Shown: piece after piece, positions 50,901 to 63,061 of the stretch
Layout: every line of letters starts with the position of its first letter
Position numbering within the stretch: the stretch's first letter is position 1
DNA from: Adineta vaga
Taxonomy: Eukaryota > Rotifera
Length of the DNA stretch: 64,000 nucleotides
Direction: 5' to 3'
NCBI GenBank assembly: GCA_021613535.1
Contig: CP075494.1
Span: 13,950,001-14,014,000 of the forward strand
Translations under genes and position numbers: made by a program
The notes under the pieces: generated by a model
Database searches by the model: none
Told to the model about the DNA's origin: nothing
The model's input: the letters and a program-made list of their open reading frames with translations, nothing else

Positions 50901-51929
50901 CAGTACCACTTCCGAAATTCATGTTTGTTGTTGTGTGATTATTTGTTGGTGAATCATGTCGACTACCTTCATCTGAACTATTATTGTAATTATTATTATT
51001 ATTATTATTGTTTATATGATTAGTTTGATTGACGATTTTCAACGGAATATTATTTCCGATAATAGTACTATTTTCAAGAAGACTTGAAAATGATCCAACG
51101 TTCGATTTGGATGCATCCGGTGCGGAACAGATTAACTAAAAAGAGAAAGTATGAGAATATGATATGGCACGAAATGATTTTCGTACCGCTTGAAATTGAT
51201 CTAATGTAACTGGAATTGGTTCGGGTTTTTTGATTAATTTAGGAAGATGGGCAGGTGGCGAGGGACGAGTACGTTTTGACGTAGCTGGTTTTCTTCCGAG
51301 AGTATTTTTATTTGTTTGATATTCCGACATATCCACAGATAACATTGATGAAGTCTATAATGAGAAAGAATGAGAAATATACAAGAAATAATATTCGTTT
51401 TTAATTACTTCGGGATAGTTTGATGGAACAGAAGACAATGGTGGAGTAGGAGTAGATGCATATTTAACATTGGTTTGTTGTACTTGATGTTGATCCATTA
51501 AAGTGTTGAAATCCGAAGAAATATATTCATCCATGGTTGACTGCATAGTCTGAATATTGGTATTTTGTATCATTTTATTTGTTGATGTTGCAAGTAATGT
51601 TGCATCATAGGACGGTGGTGGTGGTAATTCCATTGAAGCTTGTTGAAGATACGTCGTATGCGTATTTGTTGGCGGATCAAGATATTGAAATTCGCATGTA
51701 TTAATATCGAATTCCGAAAAAATATCATTGAAAGCCGTATCGGATAATTTCAAATCACATGTTAAATAATCTTTTATATCTAAATGAACGTTCAGATTGG
51801 TATTATTATCGAATTGAAAGGGAAACAAAATAACAAACCTCCGACGACTGTAGGATCAATATTCATGGTTTGCTGCTGTTGATCTTGTTGTTGATATTCA
51901 TCAAATTGAAATAAATTTCCACTCATCAT
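47991..51929 (-). CDS. SREBF: Sterol regulatory element-binding protein (SREBP)
   Basis: About a dozen exons. The N-terminal activation region begins MMSGNLFQFDEYQQQDQQQQ and continues ..VVGDIKDYLTCDL after a 58-bp intron. The bHLH-zipper reads RKSSHNAIEKRYRSSINERI then LELKEIVADNDEKVQKSGVL and RRTIEYIRQLQ; the Tyr in EKRYRSSIN is the SREBP hallmark. Two membrane helices (LVLCCFMLCVLITNPFNYLL and WMLNFGICLVCLVKLFVYGE) flank a short luminal loop containing SRTLQSATNN, a possible site-1 protease site. The C-terminal regulatory domain (KKKADQLLAEVRHS.. to IRQPYLTL-stop) would bind SCAP. The family is held in the ER membrane and released by proteolysis to activate lipid-synthesis genes. Start chosen at the first of two adjacent ATG codons. 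Confidence 0.9.
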
Positions 51930-52488
51930 TTTTATCTAATTATTCAACTGACATAGAAAATGAGAAATTAAAGAATAGATCTTTTTTTTCAAAGCAAATG
52001 ATTTCTTTTGAAAAGATCACGCCATTCTAAGTACATAAAAAAAAATGAGTCACACCCATGTCAAATCAAATCAACGATTACGATTTGTTATCATTCAATA
52101 GAATGTTATATGCAAAAAAACCTACTTATTAGAAATCATTTAAATGAAATATATAGACAACACTCTATCCCGAATTAGAAGACATCCACAGAAAAATAAG
52201 GGAAAAACAAGGTCGTTTAGTACATGCGACAACAAGTAAGATAGATGTCACTAATAGATGATATCACAGATACGTGTTTATATATAACGATTGAAGTGCC
52301 ATATTGTTAACAAATTTTATTGAAATCTCGTTTCTTGTTCTTCAGAAAAAAGGGTACCGGGTTGACATACACATATATCTACATACACATACACGATCTT
52401 TAAATATTCTGCGAGAAGAAAAACTGTCTTAATTTGTACAAATAATCTGCCTAGTTAATAAGAATATTTATGACAAGTCGTCAGATAT
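51930..52488. other. SREBP upstream region and GTF2H4 3' flank
   Basis: No gene recognised. A CATA/CACA-rich stretch lies at 52364-52394. Confidence 0.5.
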
Positions 52489-54778
52489 TTAATCACCACC
52501 AGTTTTTGGTCGTTGCATTTTCCAGAATCTCTTCACTTCTTCATGACCGGCTTTTGAAACAACAACACATCGTTTTTGTGCATTACTCCAAAGTAAGACA
52601 TTCAAATCCTAAGAAAACAAACTATTATTAAAAATACCAGATCAAAGAGAACTTACTTTCGCATATTTTTCGATTAATTCAAAATCATTTGCAGTATTAA
52701 ATTGATTATAAAGCATTCCGTCTTGATCAACAATACGATCACGTTCCATTTCCCTACATGCAACAAAATATTTTTCGGATTGTATAAAAATTTTGTTTAC
52801 CATAGACGAATTTGATCACTGATAGTTGTTGGAATTAATGGTTTATTTTCTAGTAACTATAAAAGTACGAGAGAAAAATTGAATCGAAGAAGAAGAAAGA
52901 AGAACGTCAATGATTTATACTCGTTTACGCATTTGTGGATGTGCATGTGATTTCATAAAATTCAAAATCTATTTTGTAAAGAATAGTGTCAATAAGACAA
53001 AAAGAAAAGATTCTATTTTCAAACCAAATCTGCTGATATTTCATTGCTTAGTGCACTGCGAATACTTTGCCGAGTAATAAGTCCAACACTCATATTTGGA
53101 AATCTAAAGAAACAAAAGTAGAAATTCTTCGATTTCAAAATTTGAATTCTTCACTCATTCGAGACGTACCGATAAAGCATTTTGCAAAACAATTCGATAA
53201 TTTTAAGATATAAATCATTATCTATGAATAAAGGAATAGGTATGGTCTAATTTGAATGATATTTTCGGAACATACTTGTATAAGCATAAACACGATAATT
53301 TGTTTCAACAACAAGAAAACCAGATTGAATTTCATCAGTTCCAGGTTGTTGATCGGCAAATGTACTCGTTGCTAGACCAGATGCTAATTCAATTGCAAGT
53401 TTAGTTGGATAATAACGTTTGATTTTTCTCTAAAAAACATTCGAATAGTTCATCAATTTTCTTTCAAAATAGAAATTACTGTTTTCTGCCAAACAAGACC
53501 AAGTTCTCGAAGATGTTGAACAAAACTTTCTTTCGTTGCACTAAATTTTTCACTCGAATAGTCCTATAAAACAAAATTTTATGAAACTATATCAATAGGA
53601 ATCTATTTACTTTGCCAAATGTTGCAAAACTCAGTTGAAATAAAAAGATTAAATGTTCACTAATATCTTCTCCACGTAGCTGAAAGATAATAATCAAATG
53701 CAATTGAAAAAGTTTATGATAAACAAAGCAAATATACTTGACGTGTTTCCAGAGAATTAATGATGAAAAACCACACTTGTGATCGACGATTCATCAGTAG
53801 AAATTGAAAGCCAGAACCTGTGATTGCATACGGATCAGTACTCGATGAGGATGTATCTTCATTTCTAAGATATTTTCAAGAAAAAAATTCTTTTTTTTCC
53901 TTCTGTACGTAGTTATTATAAATATGAACCTTTTGAGTAATTTTGCATGTAGGAAAACATCAATTGTTTCACGAGTTACTTGTCCTTTATCAGGACTAAC
54001 AAGATATTGTAGAACACACTGAAATGAACCAATGAAATGTGAACATAATTTCATTAAAATATCATTAAATCTTACATCCCATCGGGTTGAAGAATAAATA
54101 TTCAGTTCTTCAAGTTTTTTAGCACTACGTTCACTTGGTACTGATGTCGAATCTGTTTCATCCAGCCAATTAGTTGTTCTAAATAATAATGTATCATTCA
54201 AACATATCTTTTTTCAACAATATCAATATGTTTCACTTTACCCTCCGAAAATAGCACCAGTTAAATTATTTCTAAATGTTACATCCAATTGCCAATCAGT
54301 ACCAACTTCGTTCCAAATGCCTAGTTTAACGAGCATTCGAGTAATATTTTTATAAGTACTATTGAAATTAAAATAGATAATTGATTGAATTGTATATACT
54401 TCAGAAAATATGTCATGTACTTTTGATGAGATGGATTAATCCATGAAGAAACAACACTTTGACTGATGGGTTGTGGTTGTCCATTGGTTTCGGAATTCGG
54501 TAAACAAATAAATCTCATAATAATCGTTCGTGCAAGAACTGGTAATTCACTATGAAGAAAAACTATCAAGAAAATCATTCTCAACTATTCATGAAAACAA
54601 ACCGAAAGATTGCTAAACAACTTGCCGGATGTCCATAAATATTTTGCGTGACATTGGCTGGTAAACTAGAAATATACTCGTGTAAATTAGCGAATTGACC
54701 AGACATTGAATTATAATCTAAAAAAGTTATTTGGCTTTCTCTCTCAATACTTAACTTTGATTGATTCATCAATAACAA
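52489..54778 (-). CDS. GTF2H4: TFIIH subunit 4 (p52/Tfb2)
   Basis: About eleven short exons. The N-terminus [20 protein letters not shown] then [15 protein letters not shown], the middle [20 protein letters not shown], the block [20 protein letters not shown], and the C-terminal [53 protein letters not shown] and GISADQI-type [20 protein letters not shown] match p52 in order. p52 anchors and stimulates the XPB translocase in the TFIIH core, used in promoter opening and nucleotide excision repair. Two start ATGs are possible (54778, or 54769 for MNQSK). The stop of PRPF4 lies only 116 bp upstream on the same strand, suggesting a compact, possibly co-transcribed arrangement. Confidence 0.9.
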
Positions 54779-54894
54779 TGAGAGTGTTTATCTTTCAATG
54801 ATCATTCGACATCAACAAAAAACTTGAAGAAGACAGAGAGAATACACACACATACACACACACGTATAAAGACAACAAAAAAAGAAACATTAGA

Positions 54895-57131
54895 TTAACT
54901 GATCTGTTCAGGTGACCAGATTTTTAATGTTCGATCATAAGAAACAGTAGCAATCCATCGACCATCGAGAGAAACATCTGCCGACATGATCTTTTGTTCA
55001 TGTCCTGTTGAAGAATATAATGCTGACCAAACAGGATGCATCCATAATTTAATAGTATTATCATATGAAACAGTTACTAAATAATGACCTTCACTACCTA
55101 AACAAAACAAGAATCAATCAATTATACGAACAGAAAAGTATTCGATTTGTTAGACGTACGTTGAAATTTCACTGTGGAAACTAAATTTTGATGAGCAGCA
55201 ATACTATATGCGTTCTTATTTTGACGTAAATCCCAGATTTTACATAAATTATCTTCTGAACCAGTTGCAATATGATATCTAAGTAAAAGAAAATTCTATG
55301 AGAAAACAATTCATAGTAAACTTTCAAGTTAAACAAACCCATTCGGTGAGAAATCAATGGATAAAATTGGTTTCAAATGACCTTCTAAAAACATAATACA
55401 ACGACCAGTACGAAGATCCCATACGCGACCATATGCATCCATGCCACTAAAAAACAGTACATGAACTTTTACGTCATCTCTATCTCTCAAGAATCTTTCT
55501 AATGAAAACATACGCAGTCGCAGCTAAACTTCCATCACATTGAAATGTCAGATCATGTACAGCTTTTGAATGACCTTCTTGATGTAAAACTTCGTCTTGA
55601 GTGTTCAAATCCCATAAACGCCATGAATGATCATAACTATATAAGAATAGAAAATGCTATCAACTAATCAAATATCTTAAGTATTATTTACCAAGCTGTA
55701 CCAAGAAATCTTCCTGATGGATGAAATTTCACTTTTGCTACACGAAATGGTGCATGACCTAAAATAATCATCGTCATTTTCGTATGCATACATAATTTTT
55801 CCATACAAACCTTCAATTTCAGCAATTGGTTCATCATTTTCAAGATTCCATAATTTAACACTTCCATCAAATGCGCTAGATGCCAAGTTGATCATTGCTG
55901 GATCTTGTGTTAATGTCGATTGCGGATGCCAACTAATACAACAAGCATCGATGGTATGACCACGTAATGTACGTACTGGTTGACAGTCTGGTACTGTCCA
56001 AAGTTTACAGAGTCCACTCCTACATATAATTCTTTGATTAAAACAAAAACAAAACTGTAAAAATTTGATCTACCGAGAAGAAACCGCAACCATTTGATCA
56101 TTTGGACTGAATTCACAATAAAATAATGGACGTGCATCACCAACTTGACTGCAATGTAATGAAGTAGCCTGAAATAGATATTTATTCAATAAAGAAAGAA
56201 TTTTAATCAAAATAGATGTCAATTTACTCGTAATCGACGATATAGTTCTTGAACTTTTGCTGTTCGATGAACTTCAGGTATCGCAACATATTCTTTTAAC
56301 TTTTGAATACGTTCTTTCGCTCTAAAAATAAAAAGCAGATATTGTCATTCTTCATTATTCTAAATAGCTTTACCTTGGTAGAGAATATTGCGCAATAAAA
56401 TATCTTGCTGCTTGTAACTCGTCAGGTCCTTGATGGTACCAGGTCACTTCCTTGAAAACGTCACAAAGAGTAAAAGATGAAAACTGAACAAAGTGACTTT
56501 TCTTTTCTTACTTCTTTTGTTCCTTCAATTCTTCTATCATCTTCTTCTTTCTTACGTAGTTTTTGTGCAATTTCATCATCCGTAAAACGTGAAATTAAAT
56601 TACGTAGACGTTCACGTCGTTCTGCGGGTCCTTCCCCAAACAAACCTAAACAAAAACAAAGAAAAATTTTCCCATTTTCATCTTAAGCATATCCATCATA
56701 TCTTACAGATTGGTTCTCCTAATTGACGTAAACTTGCTTTTACTTCAATATCATCAGTTGAAACATGAATTTGTCGAGCCTATCAAATGAAAAAAACGAT
56801 TTCTTTTCCAATACACATGAAAATATTCTTATCTTACTCTTCGACGTCGTTCAAATTCAGCAAGAAGTGCTTGTTGATCTTCAGCAAATGGTTGGTCTTC
56901 TAATTTGATTGTCTCCGCTAAATATAAATAAAAGAAATCGAATCAAGATCAGTATATATATCAATTTCAATACATCATACGTTCTCGACGTGTTGAAATC
57001 GTTGTTTGATGTTGTTGTTCATATGTTTGTCTTGCTGCTGCTTGACTTAGAAGTTCTGCATGTACATGTTCAGCATGATCGACCGTAGTTGTACGTCTAT
57101 TAGGCAACGTAACTGAATCATCTTGCATCAT
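54895..57131 (-). CDS. PRPF4: U4/U6 small nuclear ribonucleoprotein Prp4
   Basis: About eleven exons. The N-terminal part [20 protein letters not shown] leads to the PRP4/SFM motif [20 protein letters not shown] then RLRNLISRF, with [20 protein letters not shown] downstream. Seven WD40 repeats follow, for example [84 protein letters not shown] and [14 protein letters not shown], ending [15 protein letters not shown]-stop. PRPF4 joins PRPF3 and CypH in the U4/U6 di-snRNP of the spliceosome. Start is the first of two adjacent ATG codons. It sits 209 bp from the NUP93 stop and 116 bp from the GTF2H4 start, all on the minus strand. Confidence 0.93.
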
Positions 57132-57340
57132 CTGAAATAAAATTAAATATGATATACATATCGAAAAAATCTATCACCAGAAATCAGTATCAATCCATGG
57201 AATATCCTTGTACTACATTGAGATAATCAAGAATGAAAGTTGTTATATCATCTGAAAGAATCTATCTAAAATAAATGTATATCATAATTTCTTTTTTTTC
57301 CTAATAACAAAAAAATTTTTTTTTTCTTCTTTTTCTTCTT

Positions 57341-60300
57341 TTAACAAGCATTTTTAATTCGACTGAAACATTCCATTAGTTGTACATGTACATGATTGTG
57401 TAGTTTAATTGGTAACAAACCAATGAAACGAAAAAGAACATCAGCTTGTCGTTTTAATTCATCTAAGAGACCTTGTTTATTCGTACTAAGTATATGCGAT
57501 TTTTGTTGATCAAATGAACTTGTTGCAGCAAGTAATAAATGTTGATTGGACGAATTTGTTGACGATTTATATTCAACACTAGCTAATATAGACATTAATG
57601 TTAAAGTAATCAGAATAATATCTGGATAACAATCAATAATTTCTGATGAATAGTAATTAATCGATTCAAGACATTGATCAATTTGTGTATGTGCAAATGG
57701 TAATAAGGAAAGTTTTTGAATAATTTCATAAGCACGTTCAAATTGTTGCGATTTGAAAAATTCAATATAAACATAAATATCCAAAAGAGTATATAATGTA
57801 TTTGTTGTACGATCAAATTCATTCTGTGTTGATGAAAGATGTGATGCAAATGAACGTGCACTTGTTAGAATATTTGGTGCAGCTACAGTATTCGACGTAA
57901 TTAAGGCACGAATAGCTTCAGATAGAAGACGATTGTATATCGAACATGCTTGACGTGTTTTCTAAAAATGAAATAGTTGTTTTCTCTTCTCGTATAATCT
58001 CTTATTTACCTTAGCACGATCGTATAGAACAGCTGCTAATTCTAAATGTCCATGTTTTTCAAGATAAAGACCAACATTTGCTGTAACAACACTTGTATCA
58101 ATATCAAGATGATCAAGAATACGAGCCTAATTGAACGAAATTTTCTTGAAATCAATTCGAAAGAATGTTAAACTTACTTCAGTTAATACACCTTGTCTAT
58201 TAACACCAAATAATCTTTCTAGTAAATTATCAAGATTATTCTCATCTAATTTTAATAATAAAACAGCTAAGGATTCAATGAAACAATTTTCTCCATCTTT
58301 TTGTCGAATTTGTTTGAGTAAATAGAAATAATTAACTATTTGCCATAATTCTGTATCATAACGACATTTTTCTGTATAACTTGTTAATAACCGTTGATAA
58401 TTAATTGATTTCAATGGATCTTCAGTTGTTAATGTTGTAATTACTAGAATAAGTGAGAAGAAGATAATGATTATTATTATTTGCAGAAGATTATCGAGAA
58501 ATCTTACACATTGGACTATCAGATTTTGAAGCAGTCGAAAGTAATCGACTTTCATGAAGAAATATTCCAATATGAACAGCATGACAACGAAATTGTTCAA
58601 TTTGATTTAATAAATCAATTGCTGTTTCAAATTGTCCAGTTAAAAATAAACACATAGCAAATTGAATTGGTTTTTCATTAAATAAACTTCGATTTCCATC
58701 TAATGAACGAAAGAACAAAGTCATAGAAAAAAACCATATTCAATCTTTCGATCATTTCTTACTTCCTTCATTGTAGACAAGTTTTTGTAATTTATTAAGT
58801 GTCATTAAATCTTGATTAGAAAAGAGAATTTGTGAAAGACGAAGCCAAAGAAGATCATCAATCGAATTGATTATCAATTCATGCATATTATTCACATCGT
58901 ATGCAGAAAGAATTGATAAAACGATACTAAAAGATGTAGAATAGAGAAAAGATTCAATGAAAACGATATATTTTACCTTTTAAATGGATTAGTTGAATGT
59001 TCTCGATCATAAACATCTTGAATTTTTAAACGAATTGTTGGATCAACAGATTGATTGTTATTTTTTATATAATTAGTTAACCATTCTACAGCACTTGTTA
59101 AACTTTATGAGAAAGAAATGATTATCAATTGATATGAATGAGAAATATTGACTTACTGGCAACGTTTAGCGGCATTCAATGCAGATTGTAAATCACCGGC
59201 ACGTATACAATAGAAAATGATTGACCAAATTGGTAAATCATCGATATTTCCATCCTGTTAATAGAGAAATAAACAAAGTTGAAAGAAGAATGAAACTTAC
59301 ATCATCAATAATATGAACAATATTCGGATGTTTTTGTCGAATGCAACGAATTATTAATTTATATATGGAACCTGGTTTATGAAGATCATCATCTGACACA
59401 AGATTTATGAAAAGTTTCGATAATTGAATACGAAATCTATGAGAAAAATAAATGATCAAAATTACTCATTCAAAACGAATTACTTACGAATATTCTAAAT
59501 AACTTCGAGCTGCTACGACAATAGCTTGTTGAGATGGTAATGCTATTCGATTGTGTACATAATCAACTGGTAGTTGACTCATATAACGAACAACATTCCA
59601 AAGATCAATTGCTGCCTAGAACAAATCTTTCTTTCAGAAACTCATTGATAAATAATCGTCATGGGAAAACCTACCTGAGGTTGATTCGATGATTCAACAA
59701 CATTCATAAATTCATCAATAAGATTTTGTCGAGCTATTTTTCCAACATTGTACAATGCAATCTAATTAAATAGAAAAGCAAAATCGTCTTTGCTATGATA
59801 GCGCAAACTCATACTTACCACTTTTCCATAAGCAGCTTCAACATTTGATAAACCTCTTGATAGTGTTCGTGGAGTTTCAAACCGTTTAATCTATATACAA
59901 AAAAAAACAATCTTATCAATAAAAGAGAAGTCGTGTTTTTCTACCTGCATTGAATTAGCTTCATCTAAATAACTTTGATCATGTTTAGATACACTCGAGA
60001 GTATAAATTGTCGTTGTTTTTGCCAATTATTTTCTAAGACATAATTACTATGACGAGTTATTTCATCATAAGTCTAAAAAAATATTTGATGAAATTTGTT
60101 TTCTTTTCATTCAATTTACTTTATCTTCAATCATTCTTAACATTGACAGAAGTGTTTTTTCACGTTCATGTTTAAGATAATCATTAAGATTATTAGTTAA
60201 TTTTCCATCTAATTGTAAATTAATAGTATCATCTCTTAGCGTTGGTATTGCTGTTTGTAATGTTTTATCAATTTGTTCGAATTGATCTTGTATTCGTTGA

Positions 60301-60596
60301 ACATTGATACCAGTTGATGTATTTAAAAACGCTAATGTACTTAATTGATCAAGATTATTGATTAATTCACGTTTTGTTTTCAATGATGAACGTTGTCCTT
60401 CATCAACTAATTGATTTAAATTTCGATGTAGTGAGAGATTGTTTGTTGTAGGTGTGGATGTTGATGTAACTGATGGGATTTGTGATACTGTTGTATTCAC
60501 TGTTTGATTTAAAGGTGCTTGATAAGTTGTATTCGATATATTGGATGTTGATGGTGAACGTCCAGTTCCTAAAAGCCAAGTAAATGGACTTGACAT
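57341..60596 (-). CDS. NUP93: Nucleoporin Nup93
   Basis: About ten exons. The N-terminus MSSPFTWLLGTGRSPSTSNI is Ser/Thr/Asn-rich, followed by a helical region NLNQLVDEGQRSSLKTKREL and NDYLKHEREKTLLSMLRMIE. Beyond it the protein is an all-alpha nucleoporin scaffold: YLDEANSMQIKRFETPRTLS, YDEITRHSNYVLENNWQKQR, LYKLIIRCIRQKHPNIVHII, FAMCLFLTGQFETAIDLLNQ, and AYEIIQKLSLLPFAHTQIDQ near the C-terminus. The segment QFAMCLFLTGQFEAAI is characteristic of Nup93/Nic96. Nup93 links inner-ring nucleoporins (Nup205, Nup188, Nup62 complex) in the nuclear pore. Length (about 800-850 residues) fits the family. The start lies 137 bp from the divergent gene to its right. Confidence 0.87.
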
Positions 60597-60733
60597 TGTA
60601 GAAGAAAATGAAATTTAAATTGAATGTATTTATTACCACAAATAATACTTATGAAATGACAAAGAAGAAAAGACATCCAATCATGTTTAATATTGTTCCC
60701 TCTATAGTTATTTTGAAATCCATTGGATATTCT
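60597..60733. promoter_or_regulatory. Short shared upstream region between divergent genes
   Basis: Only 137 bp separate the NUP93 ATG (-) from the inferred ATG of the coiled-coil membrane protein (+). Both promoters must overlap here or lie inside the first intron of the plus-strand gene. No TATA box or other motif could be assigned. Confidence 0.4.
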
Positions 60734-62740
60734 ATGGAAGCACGGGATAAGGTAAGAATAAGAAGAGAAAAAGAACGAAAAAAGAAAGGTAGATGATTAT
60801 AATCAAAACATTTTTAGGTGATATTTTTCAACACGTGAATGTCATATGAGGATTTATCTACGACATTTATAATTTGATATATTAAGCATGCATTTGTGTT
60901 TCATTGTAGAATTTGAAAATGTATGCATCAAATGAGGAAGAAGATTGGGTCTATTTACATCAAACACCACCAAGAAATACGGTAAGATTGTTTGAAGATA
61001 TTTTCATTATTGAAAATTGATTCGTTTTTGTTTGTTTGTTTGTTTGTGAAAAGATCTCTGGAGGAGCAACGAATCTCACTGATCGTAAACGTTCATATTC
61101 ATCATCGAGTAGTAGTATAACAAGTTGTTCATCACAGTCCAATCGAAGTATCTCATTATCTTCAATCTGTTCAACTGAGTATGTTAAATAGGCTTATCTT
61201 TTCTTATTAGATCTATCGTCCCTTTCGATTTTGTTTGTTCTAGACTTGAACAAGTCCAAGCTAATGATATTAATGTATTATCAACACCTATTCGTTCGGC
61301 TGTCGAACAAGAAAATTCTTTATTAGAAACAACGAATATAGAAGAATCCATCTTACGCTGTCGTTATGATAAGGATACGCAAACTACTATCGATAAAGTC
61401 GATGCAGAAATTCAAACAAAGTATTTAGAAGAATAAAAGCATGACTCCTTATTTTATTTCTTTCATTTTTAGTCAAACATTACCATTAACAAACAGTATT
61501 TTTCCTAACAGTAAATCATTTTCATTACCACAAAGACGACATTCTACTGGTGCTATTACTCAACGAACAGATTTGTACATAAATGTAACACGTCGATTAT
61601 CAACAAATACGAAATCATCAAAACGTATTGAAATAAATGATACATTCATTTCTTGCACGTGCATCATGGTTTTATTGATATTCTCTTTTATTCTTGGACA
61701 AATTGTTGCTCAATGGGGTAAGATTCTCTCTATTCATATCATTCGTTCGTTCGCATGAGAATTTTTATTAGATCAATCTACAATGAATCGTATTTCAAAA
61801 GAACTTGATAAAACAAATCAACGTTTAAATGAAGTACAGGACATTCCTAGTGGCAATATTGAAGAGAAATTAGCTAAACAAGTAAAGTGTTTTTGTTAAT
61901 TTCATTCTTCAAAAGAATATCTTTTTTCTTTCTTTAGTTAGAAGATAAACTTCAAAATATGGTTACTCAACAATTAGCTTGGCGTGATATTGAAAAGGAT
62001 AGTTTTCTTAAACAAATTCGTGAACTTCGACAAATTCTCAGTTTGACACAACACAATTTGACAAATACGATTCATCAAGTAATAAAATATATTCATTGAA
62101 GAACGAATTTTTCTCACCTAAGTGTTTATTGCTATAGTTGACAGATGAAAACGAACGATTACAACAACGAATCAAATCAATAGAACATCGTGAAGAAGAA
62201 AATTATTCGAAAGTACGTGTAGAAGGTGTGAATGTAAGTGATCCGAAAGATTTTTCTTCTTCCTCTATGAAAATTTCTCTTTTGGCAATTTAGTTTACGA
62301 ATTCATCTAGATCCACAGTTGATCAATTCGTTTCTAATGTATTTAAACAGACAATTTCCATCGCAGGAAATACGTCTATTCATTTCTCAGGTCTTTTCGC
62401 GCATTTAAGCGCATCAGTTAGTAACTTTGTTGATCACCGACATGAATATATGAACAAAAGTAAACAAAAATTAAGTGATTTTGCTCGTTCATCAACTGCT
62501 GAAAAAGTTCAAATAACACTTCGACAAAGTGTTGAAAATCTTTCAACATCATTTCGAAAAGCTAGATCGACTTATTCTTCATGGTTTCACGCACGTACAC
62601 ATCATCGTGAACATTATTCATGGAGATGGAATTTTCGACGAAATGAAAATGAAAAACATGCTTGTTATTCAAAATTGGAATCTTCAATCAATAAAATACG
62701 TTCGATGAAAAATTGGATGATCAAAATCTTCCGAGCATAA
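60734..62740 (+). CDS. Single-pass membrane protein with coiled coils, unidentified
   Basis: About nine exons. The first exon MEARDK joins in frame, across a 160-bp intron ending TTGTAG, to NLKMYASNEEEDWVYLHQTP. An alternative start is the ATG at 60919. A Ser-rich stretch (RSYSSSSSSITSCSSQSN) and an acidic region lead to one hydrophobic helix, CIMVLLIFSFILGQIVAQW (61650-61715). Heptad-rich segments follow (MNRISKELDKTNQRLNEVQD, LKQIRELRQILSLTQHNLTN, ENERLQQRIKSIEHREEE), then a basic C-terminus ending MKNWMIKIFRA. There is no signal peptide, so a type II or tail-facing-lumen topology is possible. Overall layout (acidic cytosolic part, one helix, coiled coil) recalls CCPG1/PBXIP1, but I see no decisive motif and assign no function. 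Confidence 0.7.
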
Positions 62741-63061
62741 ACTGTGACATACTTCTCATTTTGTATTATTTTCGATGTAAATAACTTATTTGACATTTTC
62801 TTCTTTTTATTAAAAAACCTTTTCTCATTTTTTTTATACAATTGTTCCAGGGAAATTTTGATACGCGTCGTTTTCTTTCTAAACTAATACTGTAAATTGT
62901 TGATCATGTTAATAAGACGAATTCACTTGTTAGTGATATAATTCATCTTATCAAATGTCTAATGATTTGCATATGGTATGAATATATGTGTGAAGAGTAC
63001 TTAACGCAAGAGTAGTTGAACAAATTGATAATCTTTTTTTTAGATTAGAATTTTGTGTAGA
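62741..63061. other. Spacer before SEPSECS
   Basis: No gene seen; presumably 3' UTR and the SEPSECS promoter. A run of seven T at 63035-63041 leads into TTTAG, possibly a 5' UTR or trans-splice acceptor. Confidence 0.4.
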
